The notes under the pieces are model-generated. The model saw only the letters and a list, made by a program, of their open reading frames with translations, was not told where the DNA came from and made no database searches. The position numbers and the translations under genes were made by a program. DNA of 64,000 bases from Glandiceps talaboti. Lineage: Eukaryota; Hemichordata; Enteropneusta; Spengelidae. Positions 45,392 through 57,063 of this stretch are shown here, piece after piece. Positions within the stretch are counted from its first letter, which is position 1, and the number at the start of each line of letters is the position of its first letter. The DNA is taken from assembly GCF_964340395.1 (NCBI RefSeq), contig NC_135552.1, forward strand, positions 28,631,681 through 28,695,680, read 5' to 3'.

Positions 45392-48300
45392 TTATTCCTT
45401 TGCATGCATTCGTACAATGTGTTTTTTCAAATTGCCACTGTCATTGAAACGCCTGCCACATTCTTCACACATGAATGGTTTTTCATTTCTATGAAATATG
45501 AGATGTCTTTCAAAATGACCATTCTGACGAAAGCCTTTACCACAAACTTCACAGATGAATGGAAACTTATTTGTGTGGCTCATCATATGTTGTTCGAGAT
45601 TATAAGTCTTGTAGAAACCTTTACCACATTCTCTACAGGTATATGGTCTCTCATCTGTGTGTAACCATTTATGACGTGTTAGGGAACCCTTGTCTTTGAA
45701 TTCTGTACCACATTCTTTGCATACAAATTGTCTTACATTTGTATGAACTGTGAAGTGTTTTGTTAGACTACTCAGATTTGGAAATCCTTTATCACATACT
45801 TTACATTTAAAGGATCTTGCTACTGTGTGGCATTTCATGTGTGATTTCAGTTTATAATCATTACAGAAACCTTTACCACACTCCTTACAGATATGTGTCT
45901 TTTCACTTACTATGTGAATATACATATGTTTTTTCATATTGCCTTTCAAATTAAACTCTTTACCACACTCTTTACATGCAAATTTTCTGTCATTTCTATG
46001 AATTGCCATGTGTTTGGCAAGATGCTCTTTTTTGAGAAAATCTTTACCACAAAATTTACACAATGATTTTTCACTATGGTGGCGCCTCAAGTGTGCATTC
46101 AGAGCATCTGTACTGCTATAACTTTTACCACAGTTCTTACATATGTGTGACTTTTTTTCACTTGTGTGGATTTTCATGTGTTTATTCAGTTTGCCTTTAG
46201 AAGTAAAACATTTGCTACATACTTCACATGAAAATAGCTGCTCTCTTGTGTGGATTCTCATGTGAACTTTAAGTCTTTCCGGAGAAAAAAAAACTTTACT
46301 GCATTCTTGACAAGGATATGATCTTTTTTCCTTTGTATGAATCTTTGCATGTCTAGTTAAAATTGCCATGCGCTTAAACCTTTTACCACACTCTTTACAT
46401 ACAAATTTCTTTTTACCATCTTTCCTTTCAGGACTGTTACTAACACTCTTCTCTTTCTCTGAAGAAGACACATAACGACCAGAGTGTTCATCATTTGTTT
46501 GCTTACTCTTTGATTCAGTAACTTCTGAGTTCATGATAAAATCTTCATTTACAGGTTGATTTATTTTATGCCTTTCAATGTCAGACAGTTCACAGGAGAC
46601 ACTATCTGTTATGTCAGGTACATCTTCATCACTGCCACCATCCTCTTGACAATGAACTTGCTGATATTCAATATAGTCCTGCTTTCCATCATTGGTAGGT
46701 GGAGTACTCAGAATGTTATTTTCTTGAACATTTGTGTTGGGTAGAAAATTCAAGCAGCTAACATTTGTTAATTCTGTTAACTTGTACTTGTCATATTTTG
46801 AGTGGTTTGTTAATTGTGTATTGTTTTCATCTTTGTCCGCAATCTCATCCTTTTCTTCTTTCTTTGTGATGGATTCAAAAGCTTGTGTTAAGCTTACAAA
46901 AGTATATTCAGTAGAGTTTGGCAACTGGTTATTTGCTTGTTGGTTGGTCTTGTCATTTTTGTCAGGGTCATCAGAGGTGTAGCCTGGCAAATTGTTTTGT
47001 TTTGTTATAGCATCTGTACATGTCTTTTCATCAAGGCCATCTTCATTTATCTTGCTTTCATTATGACAATATAGTGAAAATGTAGAACTGTTTCCTGTAC
47101 CAAGTTCTTGGTTATGATCAGCAAAGTTGATAATTTGGTGTTCATGTTCATCTACATCTTGGGGCTGTATGGTTGGTGAGTTAGTGTACCTGTGAGTTAA
47201 GTCATCATAACTAAATGTAAGAGATACTTTATATTTGGATGATATCATAATTCATCCATGTATCTATACACAGTGACAGACAGTGTTTTCTCAAAGATAT
47301 TCATTAAACAGGACACCAGTTACTGTATGCAAACATATCAAAACTTTTATGTCTATTAATTTTTAATGGTTTCTGAAATGATAGGCTATGGGATATATTC
47401 TGTGAAAACATGTCTGCATGTCACAAAGATATGCCTATTACAAGTATTGGCCCATGATTCAATACCTTGTTCTTGCATGACTAGTGCTATCTCATGATAC
47501 ATTGATAGTATGGTCTGGGATTTCTTACATTAGCACTACACTGCACATATTTTCACCATGGTACGGATATAAAGTGTACAGGTATATTACAGACAAGTTA
47601 GAAGTACTACAGGTCCAACAGTGAAGGACATGACTAATAGCAGTGTTGCAGCCAGCCTTTTGAAAGAGTGGGACATCGTGTCCCAAGACTTTCATTTCTC
47701 TGGGTCATCAAAACATTTTTTGGGGACATTATATTAAAAAAAAAGCAAAAAAGGCATTGTAACACAACTGTACAGTTTTACAAATATTTACCCACATGCT
47801 GATCCATGCTAGATATTTGCTGAATGATTATGCAGTTGCCTATCCAACCCTGTTGTTATCTATGCAATATACGCAATCATTTGGCTGTTGCTATAGGCGT
47901 GGTCATGTTGCTAAACATATTTGCATACAATATAAAGTGTGTCATCTATGTCCGGTCACTTCCGAAATTGTGGGTCAGGTCCAAAAAATGTGTCAAATGA
48001 CCCAAAAAAACCTCTGGCTGCAACACTGTAATAGCTCTAACCATGGTACTTCTTAACTGACCATAGTAAACCATAGGGTGCTCAGGCGTAATTAGTTATG
48101 TTACGAAAACAAACAAACAATAAATACATCGACAACTGTAATTACAAATCATATCCACAACAAGAATTACTATAGTATATTATATTATTTAAATGTAATA
48201 ATGGTATGAACCATTGTGACCATTTCGCATACAGTAATTCATGTTGTTGATAATGATTTGTAAAATACTCTGTTGTTGATGCATGTCAGTATTTTTTGTT

Positions 48301-48799
48301 AGTTTGTCTGTTTGATTTGTATGTATTTATGTTTTGTTTGTTTTTCGGTAAATATAGCTATGCCTGAGCGCCCGACGAGTAAACATCATGTCCCGCCTCA
48401 TGAATACACGTTACCGAGACTATATGGATGTATACTATATCTCTCCCCCCCCCCCCAATACAATCATGACAAGACACACAGAAAGCCCAGTACTTACTCT
48501 ATTTTGATAGGAAGGGGTCGTTCCAAGTCAGCAGTTACTTCTTCTGAGGCAGTGCTGACAACACTGTTGTTGTCATTATTGTTGCAACTTTGCTGCGACT
48601 GCACATCGCTTTGAAAACATTCCCCACAATATTTCCTGTGTATTTCAAGTAAATGAGTTGTGAAATCGGAATTTGATGTTTTGGCATAATACAAATCTCT
48701 CAACTCCTCCAAATTATCATTATAATCAGCAATGTCTATGTGAAAATCCCGTCCTTCCTTAGTCGCGGAAGCAACAAGGTTAGCGACGACAGTGGCCAT
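45392..48799 (-). CDS. C2H2 zinc-finger protein, 12 fingers (paralogue A)
   Basis: Two coding exons on the complement, 48498-48799 (donor AATAGA|GTAAGT) and 45392-47189 (acceptor TCACAG), join in frame to 699 codons plus TAA. Exon 1 starts at ATG 48799 and holds H49-x4-H54-x3-C58-x2-C61 (HLLEIHRKYCGEC), a possible zinc-binding module shared with the neighbour at 51771-55177. Exon 2 begins with a long acidic, Ser/Asn-rich region, then ESKSKQTNDEHSG and SPERKDGKKK just before twelve contiguous C2H2 fingers of the CKECGKxF type with TGEKP-like linkers reduced to THTKEK/HTDERP. A nuclear, sequence-specific DNA-binding role is typical of this class; the target is unknown. No KRAB, SCAN or BTB domain is visible. 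Same orientation and same exon plan as the neighbour indicate tandem duplication. Confidence 0.92.
47641..48028. mobile_element. 388-bp hAT-like non-autonomous element
   Basis: Perfect 15-bp inverted termini, CAGTGTTGCAGCCAG and its complement, begin with the CAG(T/G)G pattern common in hAT transposons. TAATAG is repeated directly outside both ends (47635-47640 and 48029-48034), shorter than the 8 bp usual for hAT. No transposase. Lies in the intron of zinc-finger paralogue A. Confidence 0.75.
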
Positions 48800-48820
48800 G
48801 TTGGATCACCTATCGACACC

Positions 48821-48834
48821 GTGCATTGTGGGAT
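48821..48834 (-). promoter_or_regulatory. TCCCACAATGCAC motif upstream of zinc-finger gene A
   Basis: On the minus strand the sequence 22 bp before the ATG reads ATCCCACAATGCAC, similar to the ZNF143/SBS-type promoter motif as I remember it. A comparable motif precedes the paralogue at 55177. Confidence 0.4.
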
Positions 48835-48853
48835 AAATTTCACATCGCCTCTC

Positions 48854-49106
48854 CAATCTGATTAAAATCCGACGTAGATGTCGGCTAATCGGTCATTGCT
48901 ATTTCACCTTCGTTATTTTGCCTGAATTGACCTTCTTGGTACATGTTTACATTTTTTAGTCCGATCGCCTCCTGAGGCGATCAGGCTAAAAAATGTAAAC
49001 ATGTACAAAAAATGTAGTTACCAAGAAGGTCAATTCAGGCAAAATAACGAAGGTAAAATAGCAATGAACGATTAGCCGACATCTACATCGGATTTTAATC
49101 AGATTG
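48854..49106. mobile_element. Fold-back MITE, copy 3
   Basis: Same family as 4251-4492 and 4909-5131: CAATCTGATTAAAATCCGA through TCGGATTTTAATCAGATTG, with arms longer than 100 bp. Flanks ATCGCCTCTC (48844-48853) and ATCGCCTCCC (49107-49116) are a 9/10 target-site duplication. Inserted about 50 bp upstream of the zinc-finger gene A start codon. Confidence 0.9.
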
Positions 49107-49190
49107 ATCGCCTCCCCAGACACACGTTATCATTTTGGACCTTTCATGTTTATATATATTTAGATATAGCTTACACAAGTTACATGTAAA

Positions 49191-49210
49191 AAATATATAT
49201 ATATATATAT

Positions 49211-49294
<84 letters not shown>
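49191..49294. repeat. (TA)n microsatellite
   Basis: About 50 TA units with a single AG interruption near the start. Confidence 0.98.
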
Positions 49295-49297
<3 letters not shown>

Positions 49298-50242
49298 TTA
49301 TTAAACAATATAATCTTTCATTAAAGTTAACAATGCTTGTCGTGACAAAGCCTGCGATATGTACAAATATACACAACCGTACATTTTTGCACAGACAAGT
49401 ATAGTTATCTGTGATTTTTGTTACCTTTACCCTGCCAGTCAGTGACTGTTGCCATGGCATAGCCTAGGGTTCAGCGAGCATGTAATTGATTAATCGATCG
49501 ATCGCTTTATTGATTTTTTTTGGTTGAATGATTGACCGATTGAATGATCATTTTCTGTGGTGCAATATAACTTATTTTGTGTGTAATATTGATCAATTCA
49601 CTCATTGAGTTTTGTGGTGTCGGATATAAAACTTTGTTTCTTCTTTCCCTTGCTAATTTTGTCTCTTTCAGTTGTATGTAATTCTCTCTTTATTGACTAA
49701 ATAAAAAGATAACTTGTTGTCCATTCTTCACCTCTTATCTAAATTAAAACAGCCTATTTTTATAATTAGCATGGATCAGTTACAGCGAAAACTTTGCTTT
49801 ATGTATTCGGTGTTGATGAAAAAAATGAAACAGAGCGGACAAAAACAGAAATAAGCAATGACGTGTTATAATTCATGATCATTTAGTAATACAAGTAATG
49901 TTAAACGTTAAGTGTTTACTTTAATTTTAATGTCAACAGACATGTCACAGATTTCATACAAAATTGAAAATTTCACAAAATCACTCGACTGAAGTTATCA
50001 TGAATGAAATGATTTTCTTTCTTCAAATACATATGGGGCCTATATTTAATACTGTTCTATGAAGACGATTCATAATTTACAGAATAATCTCTCATTTCAT
50101 TGGCTTATCCACAGCTCAAAAATCAAGAAATATCTATGATGAATTGATGCAGATGTGACCGTACTTCGGTGAAATTCGTCACATAAATTATGGCTTTTCT
50201 TCATAGTCTTTACTTTTCCATTAGAGACGAGATGCAATTTTT
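49295..50242. other. AT-rich intergenic DNA
   Basis: No ORF, RNA gene or transposon end identified between the TA repeat and the next fold-back element. Confidence 0.45.
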
Positions 50243-50716
50243 CGAGGGGTACAATTTCCGCGCTGTCAATGACTGGGCGTTTCAAAGCAATTTCAGCGCT
50301 CTCAATGATAGAGTTCAGAGCAATTTCAGCACTCTCAATTACTGGGCGTTTCAAAGCCTGGCAAATTTCAGCGCTCTCAATGACAGAGTTCAAAGCAATT
50401 TCAGCGCTCTCAATGACAGATTCAAAGCAATTTCAGCGCTCTCAATGACAGAGTTCAAAGCAATTTCAGCGCTCTTAATGATAGAGTTTCAAAGCAATTT
50501 CCCCGCTCTGAATGACAGCGTTTCAAAGTAATTTCCGCGATGTCAGACATTTCCGCAACAGAAACGAACATATTTGAAACTCTATCATTGAGAGCGCTGA
50601 AATTGCTTTGAACTCTGTCATTGAGAGTGCTGAAATTGCTTTGAACTCTGTCATTGAGAGCGCTGAAATTGCTTTGAAATGCCCAGTCATTGAGAGCGCG
50701 GAAATTGTACCCCTCG
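50243..50716. mobile_element. 474-bp fold-back element with internal 30-bp repeats
   Basis: Ends are inverted (CGAGGGGTACAATTTCCGCG and complement). Both arms continue into tandem copies of CAAAGCAATTTCAGCGCTCT plus CAATGACAGAGTT, so most of the element is a repeat array on each arm pointing in opposite directions. One arm has more units than the other. No target-site duplication was certain. Confidence 0.8.
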
Positions 50717-50967
50717 TCCACTGTACAATGTATGCATAAGCTTACTGTTTTGCCAAATGTATTTTAATAGGGCTTATGGTATATAACCATTTGAATAGTA
50801 ATTTACCGTAATACTTTTCTTTTCTATCTTTAAAAGAATTGCTTTCAAAGAATTGCTGTGTAAATGATTGAAAGAAAAAAAACTCTCTACAAGTTAAATC
50901 ACCACTGATGGCGTTGGGTGGGGGTTATGCTTTCACCCATTTACCTGTTATGTTTTGTGTAGTCTCA

Positions 50968-51262
50968 TGGAGTCATGATGGTCGAGTGGTTTAGAATGAT
51001 CATGTGGAAATCCTGGTTGCAGATTCGAGCCTCCTAATGGCCATGGCTGAAGTCCTTGAGCATGATTTGAACCGTACCACATCAGTCAATTCAGTTGTAT
51101 AATTGGGTACCAGGTAGGATAGAGGCTGCAATGTGAATGTTTTAATCCTATGTAATTACATAGGCAATTTTTCTCTAAAACCATAGCTGCACAGCCCTAC
51201 TATAACCAATGGGCAAGTGCCCTCCCTGAGTTAATTAATGACCTGTGCCACTCTCCATACAG
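50968..51262 (+). mobile_element. tRNA-derived SINE
   Basis: A-box-like TGGTCGAGTGGTTTAG (50979-50994) and B-box-like AGATTCGAGCC (51021-51031) have tRNA spacing. The body has ATTGGGTACCAGGTAGGATA, a motif I recall from SINE bodies of marine invertebrates. The 3' limit is a guess. Confidence 0.55.
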
Positions 51263-51770
51263 TAAATCTCATCAATATACTATGATACATACCATTTCAC
51301 AGGGTATTTTATTCATCAAACATGTTCGTAGTACAGTATAGTGTAGTGTACAGGCTATCCATGGCTTTCAATTCTTCTACATGTCTAGAGGACTTAGAAG
51401 TCATGAACCAAGAGTAAATAAGTAAACCCCCAACAGTAGAATGAGGCAAACAGTGTATTAAGTTAGCATCCTGATATGACAAATGTACCATATATAGACA
51501 CTGTGTAACTGCCTACAATAAAGATTAACTTCCTATTGGACAGACTTACATGATTACCACAAGCAGGATGTTAATTGCTGTGTGGGTGGTTTTGATTCAA
51601 TTTGAAATTTCATTTCAGCTTCCATTCCTCTAAATCAAAGCCATGGATATCCTCTAGACCAAATACTGTGTCTCAATCACCTCAAATTAAAAAAAAAAAA
51701 ATTATGTAAAATATCTACAATTCTAAGACAATTCTTATCATAAACTTTGCAATGAAAGTCTTATTGTTGA

Positions 51771-54700
51771 TCATAGATCATTGTCTGTATAAGTAGTAAC
51801 TTCATTTTGAATAACAATATTGTCAGGCTTTGTGTGAATACGCATATGTTTTTTCATATTACTGATTTCATTAAACTCCTTACCACACACTTTACACATA
51901 TATGGCTTCTCATTGGTGTGGATTCGAATGTGTCTTATCAAATTGCTCCTTTGGTTAAACCCTCTAGCACAATATCCACACACAAATGACTTTTCATTTG
52001 TATGGATATTCACATGCTTTTGTAGACAGTCTTGGCGATGGAAGCCTTTACCACACTCATTGCATTTGAATGGACACTCACTTGTATGGATTTTCATGTG
52101 TTTCTCCAAACCGTCACTTTGATCAAAACTTTTACCACATTCCGTACATACAAATGGTTTTTTATGTGTGTGGACATACATGTGTATTTTCAGATCCCCT
52201 TTTCCAATAAAACTTTTTTGACATACTTCACATGTATAGCGTCTGTCATTTGAGTGAATTCGTAGATGTGCCCTCAAACCACTACTCTGACGAAAGCCTT
52301 TTCCACACACATCACATAAGAATGGTCTTTCATCGGTGTGGATTCTCATGTGCTTTTTCAGATCGCTATGGTCAAGGAAACGTTTATCACATACTTTGCA
52401 TTCAAATGGCCTGTCATTTAAGTGAGACCTAATGTGTCTCTTCAGATTACCACTGAAGTCAAAACCTTTACCACACTCTTTACAGACATACAGCTTCTTA
52501 TTTGTGTGGATCCTTTGATGTTTTTTCAGATTGTCTCTTTCATTAAAACATTTACCGCATTCCTCACACACAAATGACCTTTCATTTTTATGATTTTTCA
52601 TGTGTTGATTCAGACCCCTTCTTTGCTTAAAACTTTTGCCACACTCTTTACATATAAATTTCTTTTCACCGACTCTTCTTTCAGGACTGATAGTAGCATT
52701 GGTTTCTTTCTCTGATGACACAGAACAATCCGAGTGTTCGTCATCTCTCTGGTTATTCTTTGATTCAGTAACTTCTGATGTCACGATAAAATCTTCAGAT
52801 TGAGGTTGATTTGTCTTATATATTCCAATGGGAGTTGGTTCAAAGGAGACACTATCTGTTGTGTCAAGTGCATGTTCACCACTGTCATTGTTCTCTATGC
52901 ATTGTACAACAGACACATCTTGCTTTCCGTCCTTGGTTGCTGCAGTAGATTGTATGTCTTTGATAGAAACCCTTAAATTACTAGGGAAATCTGTGCTTTC
53001 TGATAACCTGTTCACATCACATGTTTTATCTTTGGTACTGCAATTGACTTGTTGCACTTTTTCATTTCCATACATTACCACCACCTTTCCATTTTTTGCA
53101 GAGACAGCATCTCTAGCTTGAAGCAGTAAATTTGAAGTAACAAACTGTGGACTAGTTTCATTCTTTTGAATTTGTTCACTGTTGTTTTTAATCATCACTG
53201 GATCCACTATACTTCCACTTGATAAAACATTTTCAGTTGTATTATCATGTACAACATTGCCACCAATTCCTACTCCAGTTATTACAGTGTCACTACACTC
53301 ACACATTGAAGATGTCGATGTACTACATGTATGGGAACAATCACCTGGATGGCTTGGATTTTTCTGCTTTGTTAGCACCTTCTCCAAATGCTGTGCATTT
53401 TCGGTTTCTGACTCTGTGTGTCTGTTGGTAAAATAACATTTGTAAACATCACATGTACAAACCATGCAACAGATGTCATTCACATGTAAAACTGGTACTA
53501 ACTTGTTACTTAGCATTATAGGATTTTCACATTAATTGTTAATTGTTATTAATTGTTGGATTAATATTTACTAGACTGTGAGTGGAGGTATAAATGGTAA
53601 TGATACTGCATAGGAACTAGACTGAGAGTGGAGGTATAAATGATAAAGATACTGTATAGGAACTAGACTGTGAGTGGAGGTGCAAATGGTAATGATACTG
53701 TATAGGAACTAAACTAGGATGGTTCATGAATGTGATATGACAAGAGCAAGCATGGAAAGGATCTCTGTCTGCTTTTGCACTCAAAGCTAAGGGAAACAAT
53801 ATTAGAACAACAAGATGCATATAAACAATAAAAACATGATATCTGCTTCCACTACTCTGTAATCCTTGACTTTCCTAGTCTATCTGCTAGACCTCGGATG
53901 TTCTTCCGATAGAATACGACACACGACCGAACATCGCTATCAAGGATGGAACATCCAAGCTCTAGCAAATGTCATCTCTGTTCAGGCAAGCCCTAACTGC
54001 GAACTTCGTTCGCTTATAGTATCGAAAAAAAGCCTGAACGTCTAGCAGCAAGACTATGACTTTCCTAACTTTTTAACTATTGGATTATTGAAGTTGACTT
54101 ATTTGAACTTCCAGAGCCGACAGGCAACGGCTGCACCAACATACTGAAGTGAACTGATAAGGATAAGTAGTAATTGAGGGGAAACAGAATCAAGAATGAC
54201 CACTGGGGTAAATGAAAATACAGTTGGACAGGAAATAGGTTAATTGGACCCCTCGTCAATTGGACCCCTAACCATGAGGCAAGGAAATTTATCAATTGCA
54301 ACCGGTGAATTTCATTGCTTCATTGATGAAAGTTTGGTCTCATTTAATTTTATTTACTTATTTTTGTATGCTTTACCATGCTCGCTAAAGCATGATGTTA
54401 CGCAATAAAGAAAGATTTAATGCACACCGCGAATCTGTAGTTCGTTTAACACACATGGATGCATGGTTTGCAAGACTCCAGCGCAAGACTGCTCCTGTGC
54501 TACACTTTACTCTTGTTATGTTAATGTTATGGTGGATACCTTTCCCACACCCAAAATGCAAACAGACTACACTCGTATTTGTGATATATATTTCTTAATA
54601 ATAATGTTTCTGGATTGTGTCGAATATCCCTGAACAACTTACATTGGTTACGGCGAGGGTTCATTTGGTTAGGGGTCCAATTGACTAGGGTCCAATTGAC

Positions 54701-55177
54701 GAGGGGTCCAATTGACTAGAAAGCGTTCAAGTATATCATGGAAGTAGAACCCAGGGTTCTACTTCCATGAGTATATAGACATGCACAAACGGCTGGTGGA
54801 GGGTCTATGCATGGAGGTATAAGCCTGAGCTCCCTGTTGTGAAATGTGTATGTTCTCGTGTACAAGAAACGTAAGAGCAGTGTGTGAGATAATAACTGTA
54901 CTTCTTACTGTGTAGGGGTACTAGCGACCTGTTTCACAGCAGTGTATGCAGTGTTGTTATGGCGCTGTGGGCATAGCTCACAACCATTCGCATTCGGAAT
55001 ACAGTCCTTGCAATATGTTCGGTGAATTTTCAGTAAATGAGCAGCGAAATCACGATTAGATATGCCGGATTGACACAAGGCTTTGGCCTCGTTCCAATCA
55101 TCACCATACGTAATAGCAAGCAGAATTGCTCTGGCCTCGTCATCTTCGGCAGATACAGTCAGATTGATGGTCGCCAT
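51771..55177 (-). CDS. C2H2 zinc-finger protein, 10 fingers (paralogue B)
   Basis: Two coding exons on the complement, 54909-55177 (donor CTACACA|GTAAGA) and 51771-53421 (acceptor ACCAACAG), join in frame to 639 codons plus TGA. I chose ATG 55177 (MATINLTV) because it aligns with MATVVANL of paralogue A, although the frame is open to an upstream ATG. Exon 1 holds the same H-x4-H-x3-C-x2-C module (HLLKIHRTYCKDC, H47/H52/C56/C59). Exon 2 starts with a Ser/Thr/Asn/Asp-rich linker of about 270 residues, then ESKNNQRDDEHSD and SPERRVGEKK, closely matching paralogue A, and ten contiguous C2H2 fingers ending near VCGKEFNEISNMKKHMRIH. A nuclear DNA-binding regulator is expected from the fold; target and partners are unknown. 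Confidence 0.92.
53572..53720. repeat. 46-bp tandem repeat, three units
   Basis: Units built on AGGAACTAGACTGTGAGTGG then AGGTATAAATGGTAATGATA, in the intron of zinc-finger paralogue B. Confidence 0.88.
53876..54056. mobile_element. 181-bp MITE with 9-bp TSD TGACTTTCC
   Basis: Imperfect inverted ends TAGTCTATCTGCTAGAC and the complement of TAGTCTTGCTGCTAGAC, flanked by a perfect direct repeat TGACTTTCC at 53867-53875 and 54057-54065. No ORF. Lies in the intron of zinc-finger paralogue B. Confidence 0.82.
54237..54719. mobile_element. Inverted-repeat element with TCCAATTGAC subrepeats
   Basis: The left end has AATTGGACCCCTCGTCAATT then GGACCCCTAACC; the right end has the complement in three short repeats (GGGGTCCAATTGAC). 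About 480 bp in all. The centre has no supported ORF. Boundaries are approximate. Confidence 0.65.
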
Positions 55178-55203
55178 ATTTGATGAGAGTGTTTGGTCGC
55201 AAT

Positions 55204-55214
55204 GCATTATGGTA
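55204..55214 (-). promoter_or_regulatory. TACCATAATGC motif upstream of zinc-finger gene B
   Basis: On the minus strand, about 26 bp before the ATG at 55177, the sequence reads TACCATAATGCATTGCG. It resembles the motif found 22 bp before the paralogue's ATG and ZNF143/SBS-type sites as remembered. Confidence 0.4.
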
Positions 55215-55320
55215 CATCGACAACCCAAGTGCGCACCGTGTATAGTCTAGCCACAGGGAGGGAGCTCTATGGGCTCAGGCTCAGTTAGTTTGTTTACAAA
55301 TACAAACAAACAAGTAAACA

Positions 55321-55477
<157 letters not shown>

Positions 55478-55487
55478 CAAACAAATT

Positions 55488-55610
55488 GGCAGTATCAATT
55501 AGTGTATGTTTGGCAGTATCAATTAGTGTATGTTTGGCAGTATCAATAAGTGTATGTTTGGCAGTATCAATTACTGTATCTTTGGCAGTATCAATAAGTG
55601 TATGTTTTCC
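55488..55610. repeat. 24-bp tandem repeat
   Basis: Five units of GGCAGTATCAATTAGTGTATGT (20-base core GGCAGTATCAATTAGTGTAT), next to the AAGT repeat. Confidence 0.92.
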
Positions 55611-55810
55611 TATATGCAGAATAGTCACAATTGCACATGTGGAATTTATGCGAAATGACGTTCAGCAGTCGAAACAAACCAAAATCTCCTCCCCAAAACG
55701 AACGAATTTCGCTTCCTGAGCTTAGGTGATTCTGAGCTAGACGCAACCCTTAAGTTAGAAAGGGCGAAAATATTTGTCAACTACCAGTTTCAACAAACAC
55801 TCCACTTTTA

Positions 55811-55920
<110 letters not shown>

Positions 55921-56022
55921 CATATAATTTCATTCTTCTTTCGCCAAGTAGAGTGCTCGATCACCTTGGAGAGCTATCATACATAAAAATGAAAGAAGAC
56001 GAGTCTGATATTACATAGTGGA

Positions 56023-56066
56023 ATTACACTACGGACCGTTTCACCCGAAGGATCGTCAGGTGTAAT
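56023..56066 (-). ncRNA. Hammerhead ribozyme, left arm
   Basis: Reverse complement of the right-arm motif. On the minus strand: stem I ATTACAC/GTGTAAT, core CTGACGA and GAAAC, a short stem II closed by TTCG, and a small stem III ACGG/CCGT before the predicted cleavage site after GTA. 44 nt. Confidence 0.8.
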
Positions 56067-56170
56067 AGTGTGGTTTAATAGTATTCGTTAGCTATACATC
56101 CTGCATTATGTACATAACTAGTGTGTGTTCACTGATGGCTGTGTGTACACAAAAAGATTGACAACAAAGG

Positions 56171-56455
56171 TTACGTATTATTAAGTAAGAACTTGTTAGC
56201 GTGCCGGCATTTACTGATTAATTCAGTTCTGCTGTTCAAGTTCGTTGATTTGTCGGCAGTTATAATAAAATATTTTTCCCAGAGGCATAGTTGACATCGT
56301 TTGGTAACGTTAGAGTATGAGGAAGCCTGCTTGAGAACTGACCAGTGTACGTCGTAATTAATGTTGCTGTCTTTTAGGTGCCAAATGTATTTACTGAGTG
56401 CAGTGTCTTTCTTCTTGTGATCAAGTTTAAATGAAGACTTGTGGTTGTTAAACCT
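56171..56455 (-). pseudogene. Penelope-like endonuclease C-terminal fragment
   Basis: An open frame on the complement, about 95 codons ending TAA at 56171. It includes RFNNHKSSF, ALSKYIWHLKD, CQLCLWEKYFI and ISKCRHANKFLL. This Cys/His pattern and the R-x-NNH-x-SSF motif match my memory of the GIY-YIG endonuclease end of Penelope-like elements. The 5' end is missing, so it is not functional alone. Confidence 0.75.
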
Positions 56456-56619
56456 GCTTTTGAATTAATCAGTAAATGCCGGCACGCTAACAAGTTCTTA
56501 CTTAATAATACGTAACCTTTGTTGTCAATCTTTTTGTGTACACACAGCCATCAGTGAACACACACTAGTTATGTACATAATGCAGGATGTATAGCTAACG
56601 AATACTATTAAACCACACT

Positions 56620-56663
56620 ATTACACCTGACGATCCTTCGGGTGAAACGGTCCGTAGTGTAAT
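56620..56663 (+). ncRNA. Hammerhead ribozyme, right arm
   Basis: Stem I strands ATTACAC (56620-56626) and GTGTAAT (56657-56663) are perfectly complementary over 7 bp. The conserved core is CTGACGA (56627-56633) and GAAAC (56644-56648). Stem II is C-C/G-G around TTCG, with a weak closing pair. Stem III is ACG/CGT with a tiny loop, ending GTA before the predicted cleavage at 56656/56657. Minimal type I-like hammerhead, as described for Penelope-like elements. Confidence 0.82.
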
Positions 56664-56695
56664 TCCACTATGTAATATCAGACTCGTCTTCTTTC

Positions 56696-56818
<123 letters not shown>

Positions 56819-57063
56819 AGGAGACAATTATCCTGGCTCATGGCTAGATAATTTAAACACCAGATGTAAACTGAAGGTCTTCCGCAAGGGCAAAGTTTTG
56901 AGATTGTCGTTCCTACAGACAATTGTTGGAATACAACAGAACATATGTAATAACTTATTTTTTCTCATTGATTGCTATTTGCTCATTGCTGTTAGTGATC
57001 TCCTGGCCAACCACAACATGTACTGTGGCATTTGTTGAGAATGTAAAAAACATATAAGCGCAT

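Noticed and set aside
54392-54598. 68-codon ORF inside the 480-bp inverted-repeat element
   Set aside because: No recognisable domain, no support beyond length, and the element is short and probably non-autonomous.
55178-55228. Upstream ATG as start of zinc-finger paralogue B
   Set aside because: Paralogue A aligns from the internal MAT start, and the upstream stretch overlaps the putative promoter motif.
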